Below, in pieces: positions 1 through 5,904 of a stretch of DNA of 6,818 nt (position 1 is the first letter of the stretch; every line of letters begins with the position of its first letter). The notes beneath the pieces are model-generated. The model made no database searches. It was not told where the DNA came from and saw only the letters and a list, made by a program, of their open reading frames with translations. This DNA comes from Pseudomonadota bacterium (GTDB lineage Bacteria; Pseudomonadota; Gammaproteobacteria; Burkholderiales; Burkholderiaceae_D): positions 1 through 6,818 of the forward strand of contig JAEZVM010000323.1 of NCBI GenBank assembly GCA_023420795.1, in the 5' to 3' direction. The translations under genes were made by a program, and so were the position numbers.

Positions 1-199
1 ATCCGGCGAAGACGAGAAAGGTCATCCCAAGCGACTGCCAGACCGTCAGCCCCGTCTTCACCATCGCCATGCCGGTCACCATGCCCCACGCAAAGATGCC
101 GGGCATGGCCGGCGCGAATGCCTTGAAACCCTGATGGAAAGCGCGCCTTTCAAGATCGAGGGGGCCGGATTGCATGGTGCCTGTTTGCAGATTGCTCAT
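1..199 (-). CDS. azlC: AzlC family branched-chain amino acid permease, N-terminal part (runs off the left edge)
   Basis: Reading the minus strand from an ATG at 199 gives 66 codons open to the window edge. After a short polar start (MSNLQTGTMQ) comes a G-F-K-A-F-A-P-A-M-P-G stretch around residues 24-34, then hydrophobic segments broken by small residues and ending in V-F-A-G. This matches the N-terminus of AzlC proteins, inner-membrane permeases that with the small partner AzlD export branched-chain amino acids. An azlD gene would be expected further left, outside the window. No strong ribosome binding site precedes 199. A second in-frame ATG at 175 has a weak AGG upstream, so the exact start is open. 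The gene is divergent from ilvE, which fits a branched-chain amino acid role. Only the first fifth to quarter of the protein is visible, so the assignment rests on a short stretch. Confidence 0.8.
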   Translation of the reverse strand, partial: MSNLQTGTMQSGPLDLERRAFHQGFKAFAPAMPGIFAWGMVTGMAMVKTGLTVWQSLGMTFLVFAG

Positions 200-350
200 A
201 TGCTCAAGACGCGACAGAGGCGGCGAATCTTTGCCTCTCGTGTGTGATTGATAACTGGGAAATACCGTCACCCCATGAAGGAGAAACACGAACTGCGGCG
301 ATGTGCCGGGGTGTCGCGGAAAATTGGAAAACCCGATTCTACAGATGAAT

Positions 351-378
351 TTTCGAGCACGTTGGAATCCGCTAGAAT
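351..378 (+). promoter_or_regulatory. Candidate sigma-70 promoter of ilvE
   Basis: A good -10 hexamer, TAGAAT at 373-378, lies 16 bases after a weak -35-like TTTCGA at 351-356. Transcription would start near 385 and give a leader of roughly 27 bases before the ilvE start. The -10 lies between two copies of GAATCC (365-370 and 375-380) spaced exactly 10 bases apart. This is seen by eye only; the -35 is poor. Confidence 0.45.
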
Positions 379-411
379 CCAATCTTTGCAACAATTCTGG
401 GAGAAATGACC

Positions 412-1332
412 ATGTCCATGGCCGACCGCGACGGAAAAATCTGGAAAGACGGTGAACTGATCGACTGGCGCGACGCCAATGTGCATGTACTGACTCATTC
501 GCTGCATTACGGCATGGGCGTTTTCGAAGGCGTACGCGCGTATAAAACCGACAAGGGCACGGCGATCTTCCGCCTCAAAGAACATACGAAGCGCCTGTTT
601 AATTCCGCCAAAATTTTCCAGCTCAAGATTCCGTTCGACATGGAGACCGTGATCGAAGCGCAGCGCCAGGTAGTGCGTGAGAACAAGCTCGAATCCTGCT
701 ATATCCGTCCGCTGGTCTGGATCGGTTCCGAGAAGCTCGGCATCTCTGCCAAGGGCAACACCATCCACGTCGCAGTCGCCGCATGGGCCTGGGGTGCTTA
801 TCTGGGCGAAGACGGCCTCGCCAAGGGCATCCGCGTCAAGACCTCGTCGTTCACGCGCCATCACGTCAACGTATCGCTGGTGCGCGCAAAGGCATCCGGC
901 TACTACATCAACTCCATCCTCGCGAACCAGGAAGCGCTGGCCGACGGCTACGATGAAGCGCTGCTGCTCGACACCGACGGCTATGTATCGGAAGGCTCCG
1001 GCGAGAACGTCTTCATCGTCAAGAACGGCAAGATCTACACGCCCGACCTCGCCTCCTGCCTCGACGGCATCACCCGCGACGCGGTGCTGACGATGGCGCG
1101 CGACCTCGGCATTGAAGTTATCGAGAAGCGCATCACGCGCGACGAGATGTACTGCTGCGACGAAGCCTTCTTCACCGGAACGGCTGCCGAGATCACGCCG
1201 ATCCGCGAACTCGACAACCGGCAGATCGGCGAAGGCAAGCGCGGCCCGATCACCGAAAAGCTGCAGTCGCTGTTCTTCGATGTGGTCGCCGGCAAGGCAC
1301 CGCAGTACCAGCACTGGCTCACCCTGGTTTAA
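412..1332 (+). CDS. ilvE: Branched-chain amino acid aminotransferase (class IV PLP enzyme)
   Basis: A 306-residue cytoplasmic enzyme that transfers the amino group between glutamate and the keto acids of valine, leucine and isoleucine, the last step of their synthesis and first of their breakdown. Family features in order: an H-x-G-M-G-V-F-E-G-V-R-A-Y block near residues 32-44, the probable PLP-binding lysine K160 in R-A-K-A-S-G-Y-Y, the E-G-S-G-E-N loop at 194-199, and F-x-T-G-T-A-A-E at 253-260. Length is close to E. coli IlvE (309). An ATG also occurs at 406, but the GGGAG ribosome site at 399-403 is only 2 bases from it and 8 bases from the ATG at 412. The product MSMADRDGKIW also matches the start I recall in relatives, so 412 is preferred. 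It is followed closely by the zinc-ribbon gene, probably in one transcript, and is divergent from azlC. Confidence 0.97.
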   Translation: MSMADRDGKIWKDGELIDWRDANVHVLTHSLHYGMGVFEGVRAYKTDKGTAIFRLKEHTKRLFNSAKIFQLKIPFDMETVIEAQRQVVRENKLESCYIRPLVWIGSEKLGISAKGNTIHVAVAAWAWGAYLGEDGLAKGIRVKTSSFTRHHVNVSLVRAKASGYYINSILANQEALADGYDEALLLDTDGYVSEGSGENVFIVKNGKIYTPDLASCLDGITRDAVLTMARDLGIEVIEKRITRDEMYCCDEAFFTGTAAEITPIRELDNRQIGEGKRGPITEKLQSLFFDVVAGKAPQYQHWLTLV

Positions 1333-1349
1333 CTACTCTGGAACATCCC

Positions 1350-1550
1350 ATGACACAAGCAAAGAAAAGCACAAGCTACGTCGAACTCGACGGCAATGAT
1401 TTGCCGGCTTACTGCCCGAACCCAGCAATGCCGATCTGGTCGTCGCATCCGCGCGTATTCATCCCCGTCGATCATCACGAAGAGGGCAAGTGCCCTTATT
1501 GCGGCACCGTGTATCGCCTCAAGCCGGGCGCAGTCGTCAAAGGCCACTGA
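1350..1550 (+). CDS. Small CHCC-type zinc-ribbon protein
   Basis: A 66-residue protein of the zf-CHCC type, the domain also found in the mitochondrial complex I subunit NDUFS6. Visible ligands are C22 (A-Y-C-P), H33 in W-S-S-H-P-R-V-F, and C48 and C51 in C-P-Y-C-G-T, giving the family order C-H-C-C. H42 and H43 are extra histidines between the ligand pairs. The W-x-x-H-P-R-V-F and C-P-Y-C-G-T-x-Y blocks are highly characteristic. It begins 17 bases after the ilvE stop, with GGA at 1340-1342 as a weak ribosome site 7 bases upstream, so co-transcription with ilvE is likely. I recall this gene next to ilvE in other Burkholderiales. Its molecular role in bacteria is not known to me; zinc binding is inferred from the ligands. 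Confidence 0.93.
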   Translation: MTQAKKSTSYVELDGNDLPAYCPNPAMPIWSSHPRVFIPVDHHEEGKCPYCGTVYRLKPGAVVKGH

Positions 1551-1557
1551 CCCTCGT

Positions 1558-1591
1558 CGCCGACCGGTTGTCGCCGGTCGGCGTTCCGTTT
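1558..1591 (+). terminator. Rho-independent terminator after ilvE and the zinc-ribbon gene
   Basis: A perfect 10-base stem, CGCCGACCGG at 1558-1567 against CCGGTCGGCG at 1574-1583, encloses the loop TTGTCG. It is followed by TTCCGTTT, a modest T-rich tail. It begins 7 bases after the zinc-ribbon stop codon, the expected place for the end of the ilvE transcript. The T-tract is interrupted, so termination may be incomplete. Confidence 0.8.
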
Positions 1592-1633
1592 AAGTCTCCC
1601 GCATTCAATCCGCCGCTTCCCGGTCGCACCGGA

Positions 1634-1661
1634 TTCTTCAACAGCGGCCTTGCTCTATACT
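1634..1661 (+). promoter_or_regulatory. Candidate sigma-70 promoter of the NTF2-like/yheT operon
   Basis: TATACT at 1656-1661 is a strong -10 hexamer. The best-placed -35 is poor (TTCTTC at 1634-1639, 16-base spacer). Transcription would start near 1668 and leave a leader of about 70 bases. It lies between the upstream terminator and the start of the next gene, where a promoter is needed. A 13-base palindrome, CCGGT-CGC-ACCGG at 1620-1632, abuts the -35 region and could be an operator. Confidence 0.45.
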
Positions 1662-1736
1662 GTTCTCTTTCTGCGCACGCCGATCTTCGGGCGCATTGCC
1701 TGAAGTATTCCACCCGGAAAAGAGAGCGGATACACC

Positions 1737-2168
1737 ATGCCAACACTCAGCAAAATACTGGAAACGCCGGAAGAAACCGAAGCCGCGTTCTATGAGGCAA
1801 TCAGTCGCGCCGATGTCGATGCCGTAATGGCGCTGTGGGCAGATGAGGAAGATGTCGTCTGCATCCACCCGGGCGCACCGCGACTGGTCGGCCATGCATC
1901 GATCCGCGCAGCATGGGAATCGATCTTCGAGCAGGGCGGCGTGCATATCCGACCGGTTCAACTGCATGTGACGCAGAACGTGATGACGTCGGTGCACAAC
2001 ATCATCGAGGAAGTCCATCGCGCCGCTACCCGGCAACAGGACATCCACATTCTTGCGACCAACGTGTACATGAAAACAGCACAGGGCTGGCGCATCGTCT
2101 CGCATCACGCTTCCGTCGTGCCCGGGGAAGCGCCGGCCGACACGCCGGTATCGGCCCTGCTGCATTGA
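1737..2168 (+). CDS. NTF2-like (SnoaL/DUF4440 type) protein of unknown function
   Basis: A 143-residue soluble protein with the pattern of the small NTF2-like fold. An N-terminal helical stretch (residues about 11-36, with E-A-F-Y-E-A-I-S-R-A-D-V-D-A-V-M-A-L-W) leads into the pocket-lining C-I-H-P-G at 42-46. R-L-V-G-H-A-S-I-R-A-A-W follows at 49-60, then strands ending in G-W-R-I-V-S-H-H-A-S at 117-126. These blocks are typical of the SnoaL_3/DUF4440 group, in which some members are enzymes and others bind small ligands, so the substrate cannot be named. No signal peptide is visible. An AGAGAG stretch at 1721-1726 is a weak ribosome site about 10 bases before the ATG. The yheT-like gene follows after 37 bases on the same strand. 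Confidence 0.82.
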   Translation: MPTLSKILETPEETEAAFYEAISRADVDAVMALWADEEDVVCIHPGAPRLVGHASIRAAWESIFEQGGVHIRPVQLHVTQNVMTSVHNIIEEVHRAATRQQDIHILATNVYMKTAQGWRIVSHHASVVPGEAPADTPVSALLH

Positions 2169-2205
2169 GTGACGAACGCATGGCCTCACCGGAGATCGCA
2201 AGACG

Positions 2206-3156
2206 ATGAAGTACGCCGCTCCTTCCTGGCTGCCCGGCGGGCATCTGCAGACCATTTATCCGGCGACCTGCATTGCCAAGCCGAAGGTGGCCTATCGCCG
2301 TGAGCGATGGCCGACGCCGGACGAAGATTTCATCGATATCGACTTCATTGACGGCAAGCCCGATCGGCCTTTCATCGTCCTGTTCCATGGGCTGGAAGGA
2401 TCTTCCGACAGCCATTACGCGCGCTCGCTGATGGCGCGCGCCACGGCGCTCGGCTGGTCCGGCGCGGTACCGCATTTCCGCGGCTGCTCCGGCGAGCTGA
2501 ATCATGCACCGCGCTTCTATCATTCCGGTGATGCAAACGAGGTGGACTGGATTGTTCGGCGCCTGGTTGGCGAGCGCAAAAAACCCGGTGCAAAGTTCTA
2601 TGTCGCTGGCGTTTCCCTCGGCGGCAACGCGCTGCTGCGCTGGCTAGGAGAATCGCAGCATCAGGCGGAGATCGTCGATGCCGCCTGCGCAATCTCGGCA
2701 CCGCTTGACCTTGCCGGCGGCGGCGCAGCGCTGTCGCGCGGCCTGAACATGATCTATACGCGCGTCTTCCTCCAAACACTGAAACCGAAATGCCTGCAGA
2801 AGCTCAAGCAGTTTCCCGGCCTGTTCGACCGTGACATCATGCTGCGTGCGCGCAATCTCTATGAGTTCGACAATATCGTGACCGCGCCGCTGCACGGCTA
2901 TCGCGATACCGACGATTACTGGCATCGCGCCAGCGCCAAGCATGTGCTGTCCGACATCACGGTACCGACGCTGGTGCTGAATGCGAAGAACGATCCCTTC
3001 CTGCCGGCGCATCATTTGCCGCCCACCGCCTCGCCGACGGTCACGCTGGAGTATCCGGAACATGGAGGGCATGTAGGGTTTGCAGTCGGCGGCCCGCCAG
3101 GTCGAATCGACTGGCTGCCGCAGCGCATGCTCAACTTTCTCCAGGCAGCATCCTGA
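2206..3156 (+). CDS. yheT: YheT-family alpha/beta hydrolase
   Basis: A 316-residue alpha/beta-fold hydrolase similar in length and layout to E. coli YheT (340). The N-terminal W-L-P-G-G-H-L-Q-T-I-Y-P block (residues 8-19) is a hallmark of this group. The oxyanion region is H-G-L-E-G-S at 61-66, followed by F-R-G-C-S-G-E at 91-97. The nucleophile is S137 in G-V-S-L-G-G-N. D263 in K-N-D-P-F and H289 in H-G-G-H-V-G-F complete an intact triad. The natural substrate of YheT is not established as far as I know; carboxylester hydrolysis is inferred from the fold. The start is ATG at 2206 with GGAG at 2191-2194, a slightly long spacing of 11. It is followed 14 bases later by the next gene, so the three plus-strand genes look like one operon. 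Confidence 0.92.
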   Translation: MKYAAPSWLPGGHLQTIYPATCIAKPKVAYRRERWPTPDEDFIDIDFIDGKPDRPFIVLFHGLEGSSDSHYARSLMARATALGWSGAVPHFRGCSGELNHAPRFYHSGDANEVDWIVRRLVGERKKPGAKFYVAGVSLGGNALLRWLGESQHQAEIVDAACAISAPLDLAGGGAALSRGLNMIYTRVFLQTLKPKCLQKLKQFPGLFDRDIMLRARNLYEFDNIVTAPLHGYRDTDDYWHRASAKHVLSDITVPTLVLNAKNDPFLPAHHLPPTASPTVTLEYPEHGGHVGFAVGGPPGRIDWLPQRMLNFLQAAS

Positions 3157-3170
3157 TCGAGAGGAAGAAA

Positions 3171-3773
3171 ATGGATGACATCGTCAAACAGGCCATGGCG
3201 AAATGGCCGAACGTTCCGCATTGCTACGGCTGGCTGGCGCTGGACGCGCGCGGCTGCTGGCGCATGCGCGACGAGCGTTCACAGGCACTGAAGCTGGCGG
3301 GCGACAGGATCACCAATTCCGCGCTGGTCGGATTCATCAACCGCAACTACATGCATGACGATCACGGCCGCTGGTATTTCCAGAACGGGCCGCAGCGTGT
3401 GTATGTGAATCTGGAAGCGACGCCGTACATCGCCCATACCGATCCGGCGCACGGCTTGGTTCTGCATACCGACGAAGCGCTCGGCACCATCGACGCCGCA
3501 TGGATGACCAATGCAGGACAACTACTGCTGCAAAGAGGAGAGCTTGTAGCGATGGTGGATGACCGCGACATGGCCCAATGCCTGCTGATGCTGCGCGTCG
3601 CAGGCATGCCGGCAAACGACGAACAGCTATTGGAATGGCTAGACCGGCCTGAACAAGCCCAAGCACTGATGCTGGAATACCGCGGCGCAGTTCTGCCGGT
3701 GCGGCACATTGCATTCGATGCCATCGCCAGCCGGTTCGGATTCGAGAAATCGCCTCAGCCGGACGCAGGCTGA
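3171..3773 (+). CDS. Conserved protein of unknown function (DUF2946 type, from memory)
   Basis: A 200-residue protein with a strong ribosome site (GAGGAAG at 3161-3167) just before its ATG. The N-terminus, with W-P-N-V-P-H-C-Y-G-W-L-A-L-D-A-R-G at residues 12-28, and the H-G-R-W-Y-F-Q-N-G-P-Q-R-V-Y-V block at 65-79 resemble a betaproteobacterial family that I recall as DUF2946 (Pfam DUF2944). That family name is not verified here. No signal peptide, membrane segment or known catalytic motif is visible. It is rich in tryptophan, histidine and acidic residues and looks like a soluble cytoplasmic protein. It is the last gene of the probable NTF2-like/yheT operon, so a role linked to the hydrolase is possible but only inferred. 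It ends 5 bases from the stop codon of the convergent M48 protease gene. Confidence 0.85.
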   Translation: MDDIVKQAMAKWPNVPHCYGWLALDARGCWRMRDERSQALKLAGDRITNSALVGFINRNYMHDDHGRWYFQNGPQRVYVNLEATPYIAHTDPAHGLVLHTDEALGTIDAAWMTNAGQLLLQRGELVAMVDDRDMAQCLLMLRVAGMPANDEQLLEWLDRPEQAQALMLEYRGAVLPVRHIAFDAIASRFGFEKSPQPDAG

Positions 3774-3778
3774 CTACA

Positions 3779-5314
3779 TCAGCGCGCCTGCTGCCCTTCT
3801 TTCATCTCTTCCAGCCAGCGCGCCTTGAACTCCCGCTCGCGTGCATCGATCATCGCCAGATCATAGAAGGAAGCATCGGGCGCACGCCGTGCAATGTTCA
3901 GTTGGTCAATCGCCGCCGGCAGGCTTCCGTACAACGCATATGACTCGGCCAGCGCCAGATGCTGCAAGGCCTGCCGGCCTTGCGCCGCATACGCCTTCGC
4001 AAGCTGGTCCTGCAGCTTCGGTTCCTGCCGGTACAGCTGCACCTGGTCACGCAGGAAATTCACCGCATCCTCGTAACGCTCTGCTGCGATCAGTGCATCC
4101 GCGTACTGATGCGCGATCCCGCGTGACAAAGGGAATTTCGCGCGAGCCGATTCCGCTTCCTTCAATGCCTCCGCAGGCTCATTGGCGGCAAGCCTGATAT
4201 CGATGACCAGGCTCGCCAACACGAGGTTTTGTACGGGCGTCGATGCGCCTTGCGCCGCTGCATAGGCTTCCCGCAACAGCGCCTGTGCTTTGTCTAGAGC
4301 GCGTTCCTTGAGCGCAATAACAGCCAGTCCGTATTTGGCGGCAGCGATCTGCACGCGGTTCTTCTGCTGCAACTGCACCTCGAATGCCGTTGCCGCACTA
4401 CGTAATCCCTGCGGCGAGGAATCCTGAAGCACGCGCAAACGTGCGCGAATCAGATGAAAGTCCAGGCTGTCAGCCCGCTGCCTGTAGCGCAGATCACGCG
4501 TGCGCGCCTCGATATCCGCCATGCGCTCCGTCGTCAGCGGGTGCGAGCGCAGATAAACCGGCGCGGAGTCCGTATAGGCGCGGCTCGCCGCCTGCATACG
4601 CCCAAAGAAAGCGATCATCCCGGCGGTTTCAAAGCCCGCTTCGCGCAGAATTGCCAGGCCGACCCGGTCCGCCTCGCGCTCCGCATCCCTGTTGAAACTC
4701 AATTGTCGTTGCAGTGCCATGCCCTGGCCGCCCAGCAGCAAAGCTGCCGACGCATCCGGGCTCGCACGCGCCGCCAGCGCAGCCAGCACGGCACCCGCAA
4801 GCGGAATCAGAGAATCCTGTCGCTGCTTGCCAAGCATGCGCGCTATATGGCGCTGCGCAACGTGGCCAATTTCATGCGCCATCACCGATGCCAGCTCCGA
4901 CTCGTTCTGCGCCGCCAGCACCAGCGCCGAATGCACGCCGATGAAGCCGCCCGGCAGCGCAAATGCATTCAGCGTCGAATCGCGCACCGCAAAGAAGAAA
5001 TAATCGTAAGCTGCCTCGCCACGTGCCTCGGGACGCACCGCCAGCAGGCTGGCGCCGAAATTGTTCAGATACTCAAGTACCGGTGCATCATCCAGATAAT
5101 CGCGGTCGCGCCGGATATCGCGCATGATCTGCTCACCCAGGCGGCGCTCCATCAGCGGCGACAGCTCCTCGCGTTCGGTGTCCCCCAGACTCGGCAGGTT
5201 CTGCGCCATGGCTGGCGAAATGGCAACCGGCATCGCGCAAGCAATAGATAAAACCGCAATGCCGGCAACCCACAGCATTGAATTCGGAATAAGAGAGGAA
5301 AGTTGTAATTTCAC
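3779..5314 (-). CDS. bepA: BepA/YfgC-type periplasmic M48 metalloprotease with TPR domain
   Basis: A 511-residue protein (E. coli BepA 487) on the minus strand. An N-terminal signal peptide has a hydrophobic core followed by A-M-A-Q, with likely cleavage near residue 37. The M48 zinc protease domain carries H-E-I-G-H at 147-151 and E-R-E-A-D-R, whose E212 should be the third zinc ligand. R-S-H-P-L at 256-260 contains H258, equivalent to the BepA histidine switch (H246). Residues from about 290 form alanine-rich paired helices typical of TPR repeats. In E. coli, BepA assists LptD assembly and degrades stalled outer-membrane proteins; the same periplasmic quality-control role is inferred. The start is uncertain. 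GTG at 5314 is chosen because it supplies the lysine of the signal peptide n-region and has GAGGGG 12 bases upstream. TTG at 5341 and ATG at 5278 are alternatives. It is divergent from moaC. Confidence 0.93.
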   Translation of the reverse strand: MKLQLSSLIPNSMLWVAGIAVLSIACAMPVAISPAMAQNLPSLGDTEREELSPLMERRLGEQIMRDIRRDRDYLDDAPVLEYLNNFGASLLAVRPEARGEAAYDYFFFAVRDSTLNAFALPGGFIGVHSALVLAAQNESELASVMAHEIGHVAQRHIARMLGKQRQDSLIPLAGAVLAALAARASPDASAALLLGGQGMALQRQLSFNRDAEREADRVGLAILREAGFETAGMIAFFGRMQAASRAYTDSAPVYLRSHPLTTERMADIEARTRDLRYRQRADSLDFHLIRARLRVLQDSSPQGLRSAATAFEVQLQQKNRVQIAAAKYGLAVIALKERALDKAQALLREAYAAAQGASTPVQNLVLASLVIDIRLAANEPAEALKEAESARAKFPLSRGIAHQYADALIAAERYEDAVNFLRDQVQLYRQEPKLQDQLAKAYAAQGRQALQHLALAESYALYGSLPAAIDQLNIARRAPDASFYDLAMIDAREREFKARWLEEMKEGQQAR

Positions 5315-5316
5315 GG

Positions 5317-5325
5317 TGCTATGAT
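5317..5325 (+). promoter_or_regulatory. Extended -10 promoter for moaC
   Basis: TGC followed by TATGAT (5317-5325) forms an extended -10 element, with five of six matches to TATAAT and no recognisable -35. Transcription would begin near 5332, giving a leader of about 40 bases before the ATG at 5372. It would place the other in-frame ATG (5321) inside the promoter, which argues against that start. Confidence 0.5.
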
Positions 5326-5349
5326 ACCCCTCACCTGCCAATCGTTCAC
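5321..5349 (-). promoter_or_regulatory. Candidate promoter for the M48 protease, sharing its -10 with the moaC promoter
   Basis: On the minus strand TATCAT (5326-5321) lies 17 bases after GTGAAC (5349-5344), a five-of-six -10 and three-of-six -35. The -10 is the complement of most of the moaC -10. Transcription would begin at about 5314, at the proposed GTG start. The message would then be leaderless, or translation would start downstream at ATG 5278, or a promoter further upstream would be used. Visual evidence only. Confidence 0.35.
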
Positions 5350-5371
5350 GAACCCTCCGCTCCTGTTACCG

Positions 5372-5887
5372 ATGGAAAATCCAAAAGACAATGACAAGCG
5401 CGCGACTGCGCATGAAGGCCTGACCCATTTCGACGAAGCCGGCCAAGCCCATATGGTCGATGTCGGTGCGAAAAATGAAACGCATCGCATCGCCGTCGCC
5501 ACTGGCACCATCCGCATGAAGCCGGAAACTCTCGCCATTATCCAGGCAGGCACGGCGAAAAAGGGAGACGTTCTCGGAATAGCAAGAATCGCCGCGATCA
5601 TGGGAGCGAAACGTACCAGCGACCTGGTTCCGTTATGCCATCCGCTGGCGCTTACCCGAGTTGCCGTTGATTTCAGTATCGATGCAGCCCAATCTAGCGT
5701 GACCTGCACTGCGCAGGTGGAAACATATGGCAAAACCGGTGTAGAGATGGAAGCGCTTACGGCGGTGCAGGTCGGGCTGCTGACGATCTACGATATGTGC
5801 AAGGCGGTCGATCGGGGGATGGTGATGTCCGATGTGCGCGTGTTGGAAAAGCAGGGCGGCAAATCAGGAAGCTGGCGCAATCCCTGA
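5372..5887 (+). CDS. moaC: Cyclic pyranopterin monophosphate synthase (molybdenum cofactor synthesis)
   Basis: A 171-residue cytoplasmic enzyme that, after MoaA, converts the 3',8-cyclo-dihydro-GTP intermediate to cyclic pyranopterin monophosphate. Recognisable blocks are H-M-V-D-V-G-A-K at residues 27-34, K-K-G-D-V at 63-67, L-C-H-P-L at 88-92, G-K-T-G-V-E-M-E-A at 120-128 and Y-D-M-C-K-A at 140-145. K64, H90, D141 and K144 correspond to the E. coli active-site residues K51, H77, D128 and K131, so the enzyme looks intact. Length from ATG 5372 exceeds E. coli (161) by ten residues in a polar N-terminal tail. ATG at 5321 is rejected because it lies in the -10 element and would add 17 residues not typical of the family. 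No clear ribosome site precedes 5372. moaC stands alone here; no other moa gene is visible. Confidence 0.97.
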   Translation: MENPKDNDKRATAHEGLTHFDEAGQAHMVDVGAKNETHRIAVATGTIRMKPETLAIIQAGTAKKGDVLGIARIAAIMGAKRTSDLVPLCHPLALTRVAVDFSIDAAQSSVTCTAQVETYGKTGVEMEALTAVQVGLLTIYDMCKAVDRGMVMSDVRVLEKQGGKSGSWRNP

Positions 5888-5902
5888 GTACAGGCAACTC
5901 AG
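5884..5902. other. Small hairpin between the convergent moaC and spermidine-synthase-like genes
   Basis: CTGAGT (5884-5889) and ACTCAG (5897-5902) form a perfect 6-base stem around the 7-base loop ACAGGCA. It overlaps the moaC stop codon and fills the 17-base gap before the opposing stop. Neither strand has a T-run after the stem, so it is at best a weak bidirectional terminator. Confidence 0.35.
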
Positions 5903-5904
5903 AA

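Noticed and set aside
275..409. 44-codon plus-strand frame upstream of ilvE whose TGA overlaps the ATG at 406
   Set aside because: No ribosome binding site precedes it, it spans the likely ilvE promoter, and it has no run of leucine, valine or isoleucine codons that would make it an attenuator leader peptide.
268..1314. Long open frame of 348 codons on the minus strand opposite ilvE
   Set aside because: It lies almost entirely antisense to the well-supported ilvE, its protein resembles no family I know, and such frames are expected opposite GC-rich coding sequence with strong third-position bias.
1638..2255. 205-codon minus-strand frame across the NTF2-like gene
   Set aside because: It is antisense to a gene with recognisable family motifs and its cysteine/arginine-rich translation looks like reverse-strand noise.
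4454..5251. 265-codon plus-strand frame opposite the M48 protease
   Set aside because: It is a shadow of the protease gene, which has clear catalytic motifs; the frame gives an arginine- and glutamine-rich protein without family features.
5321..5371. Upstream ATG extending moaC by 17 residues
   Set aside because: It lies inside a good extended -10 element and has no ribosome site at usable distance; the added residues are atypical for MoaC.
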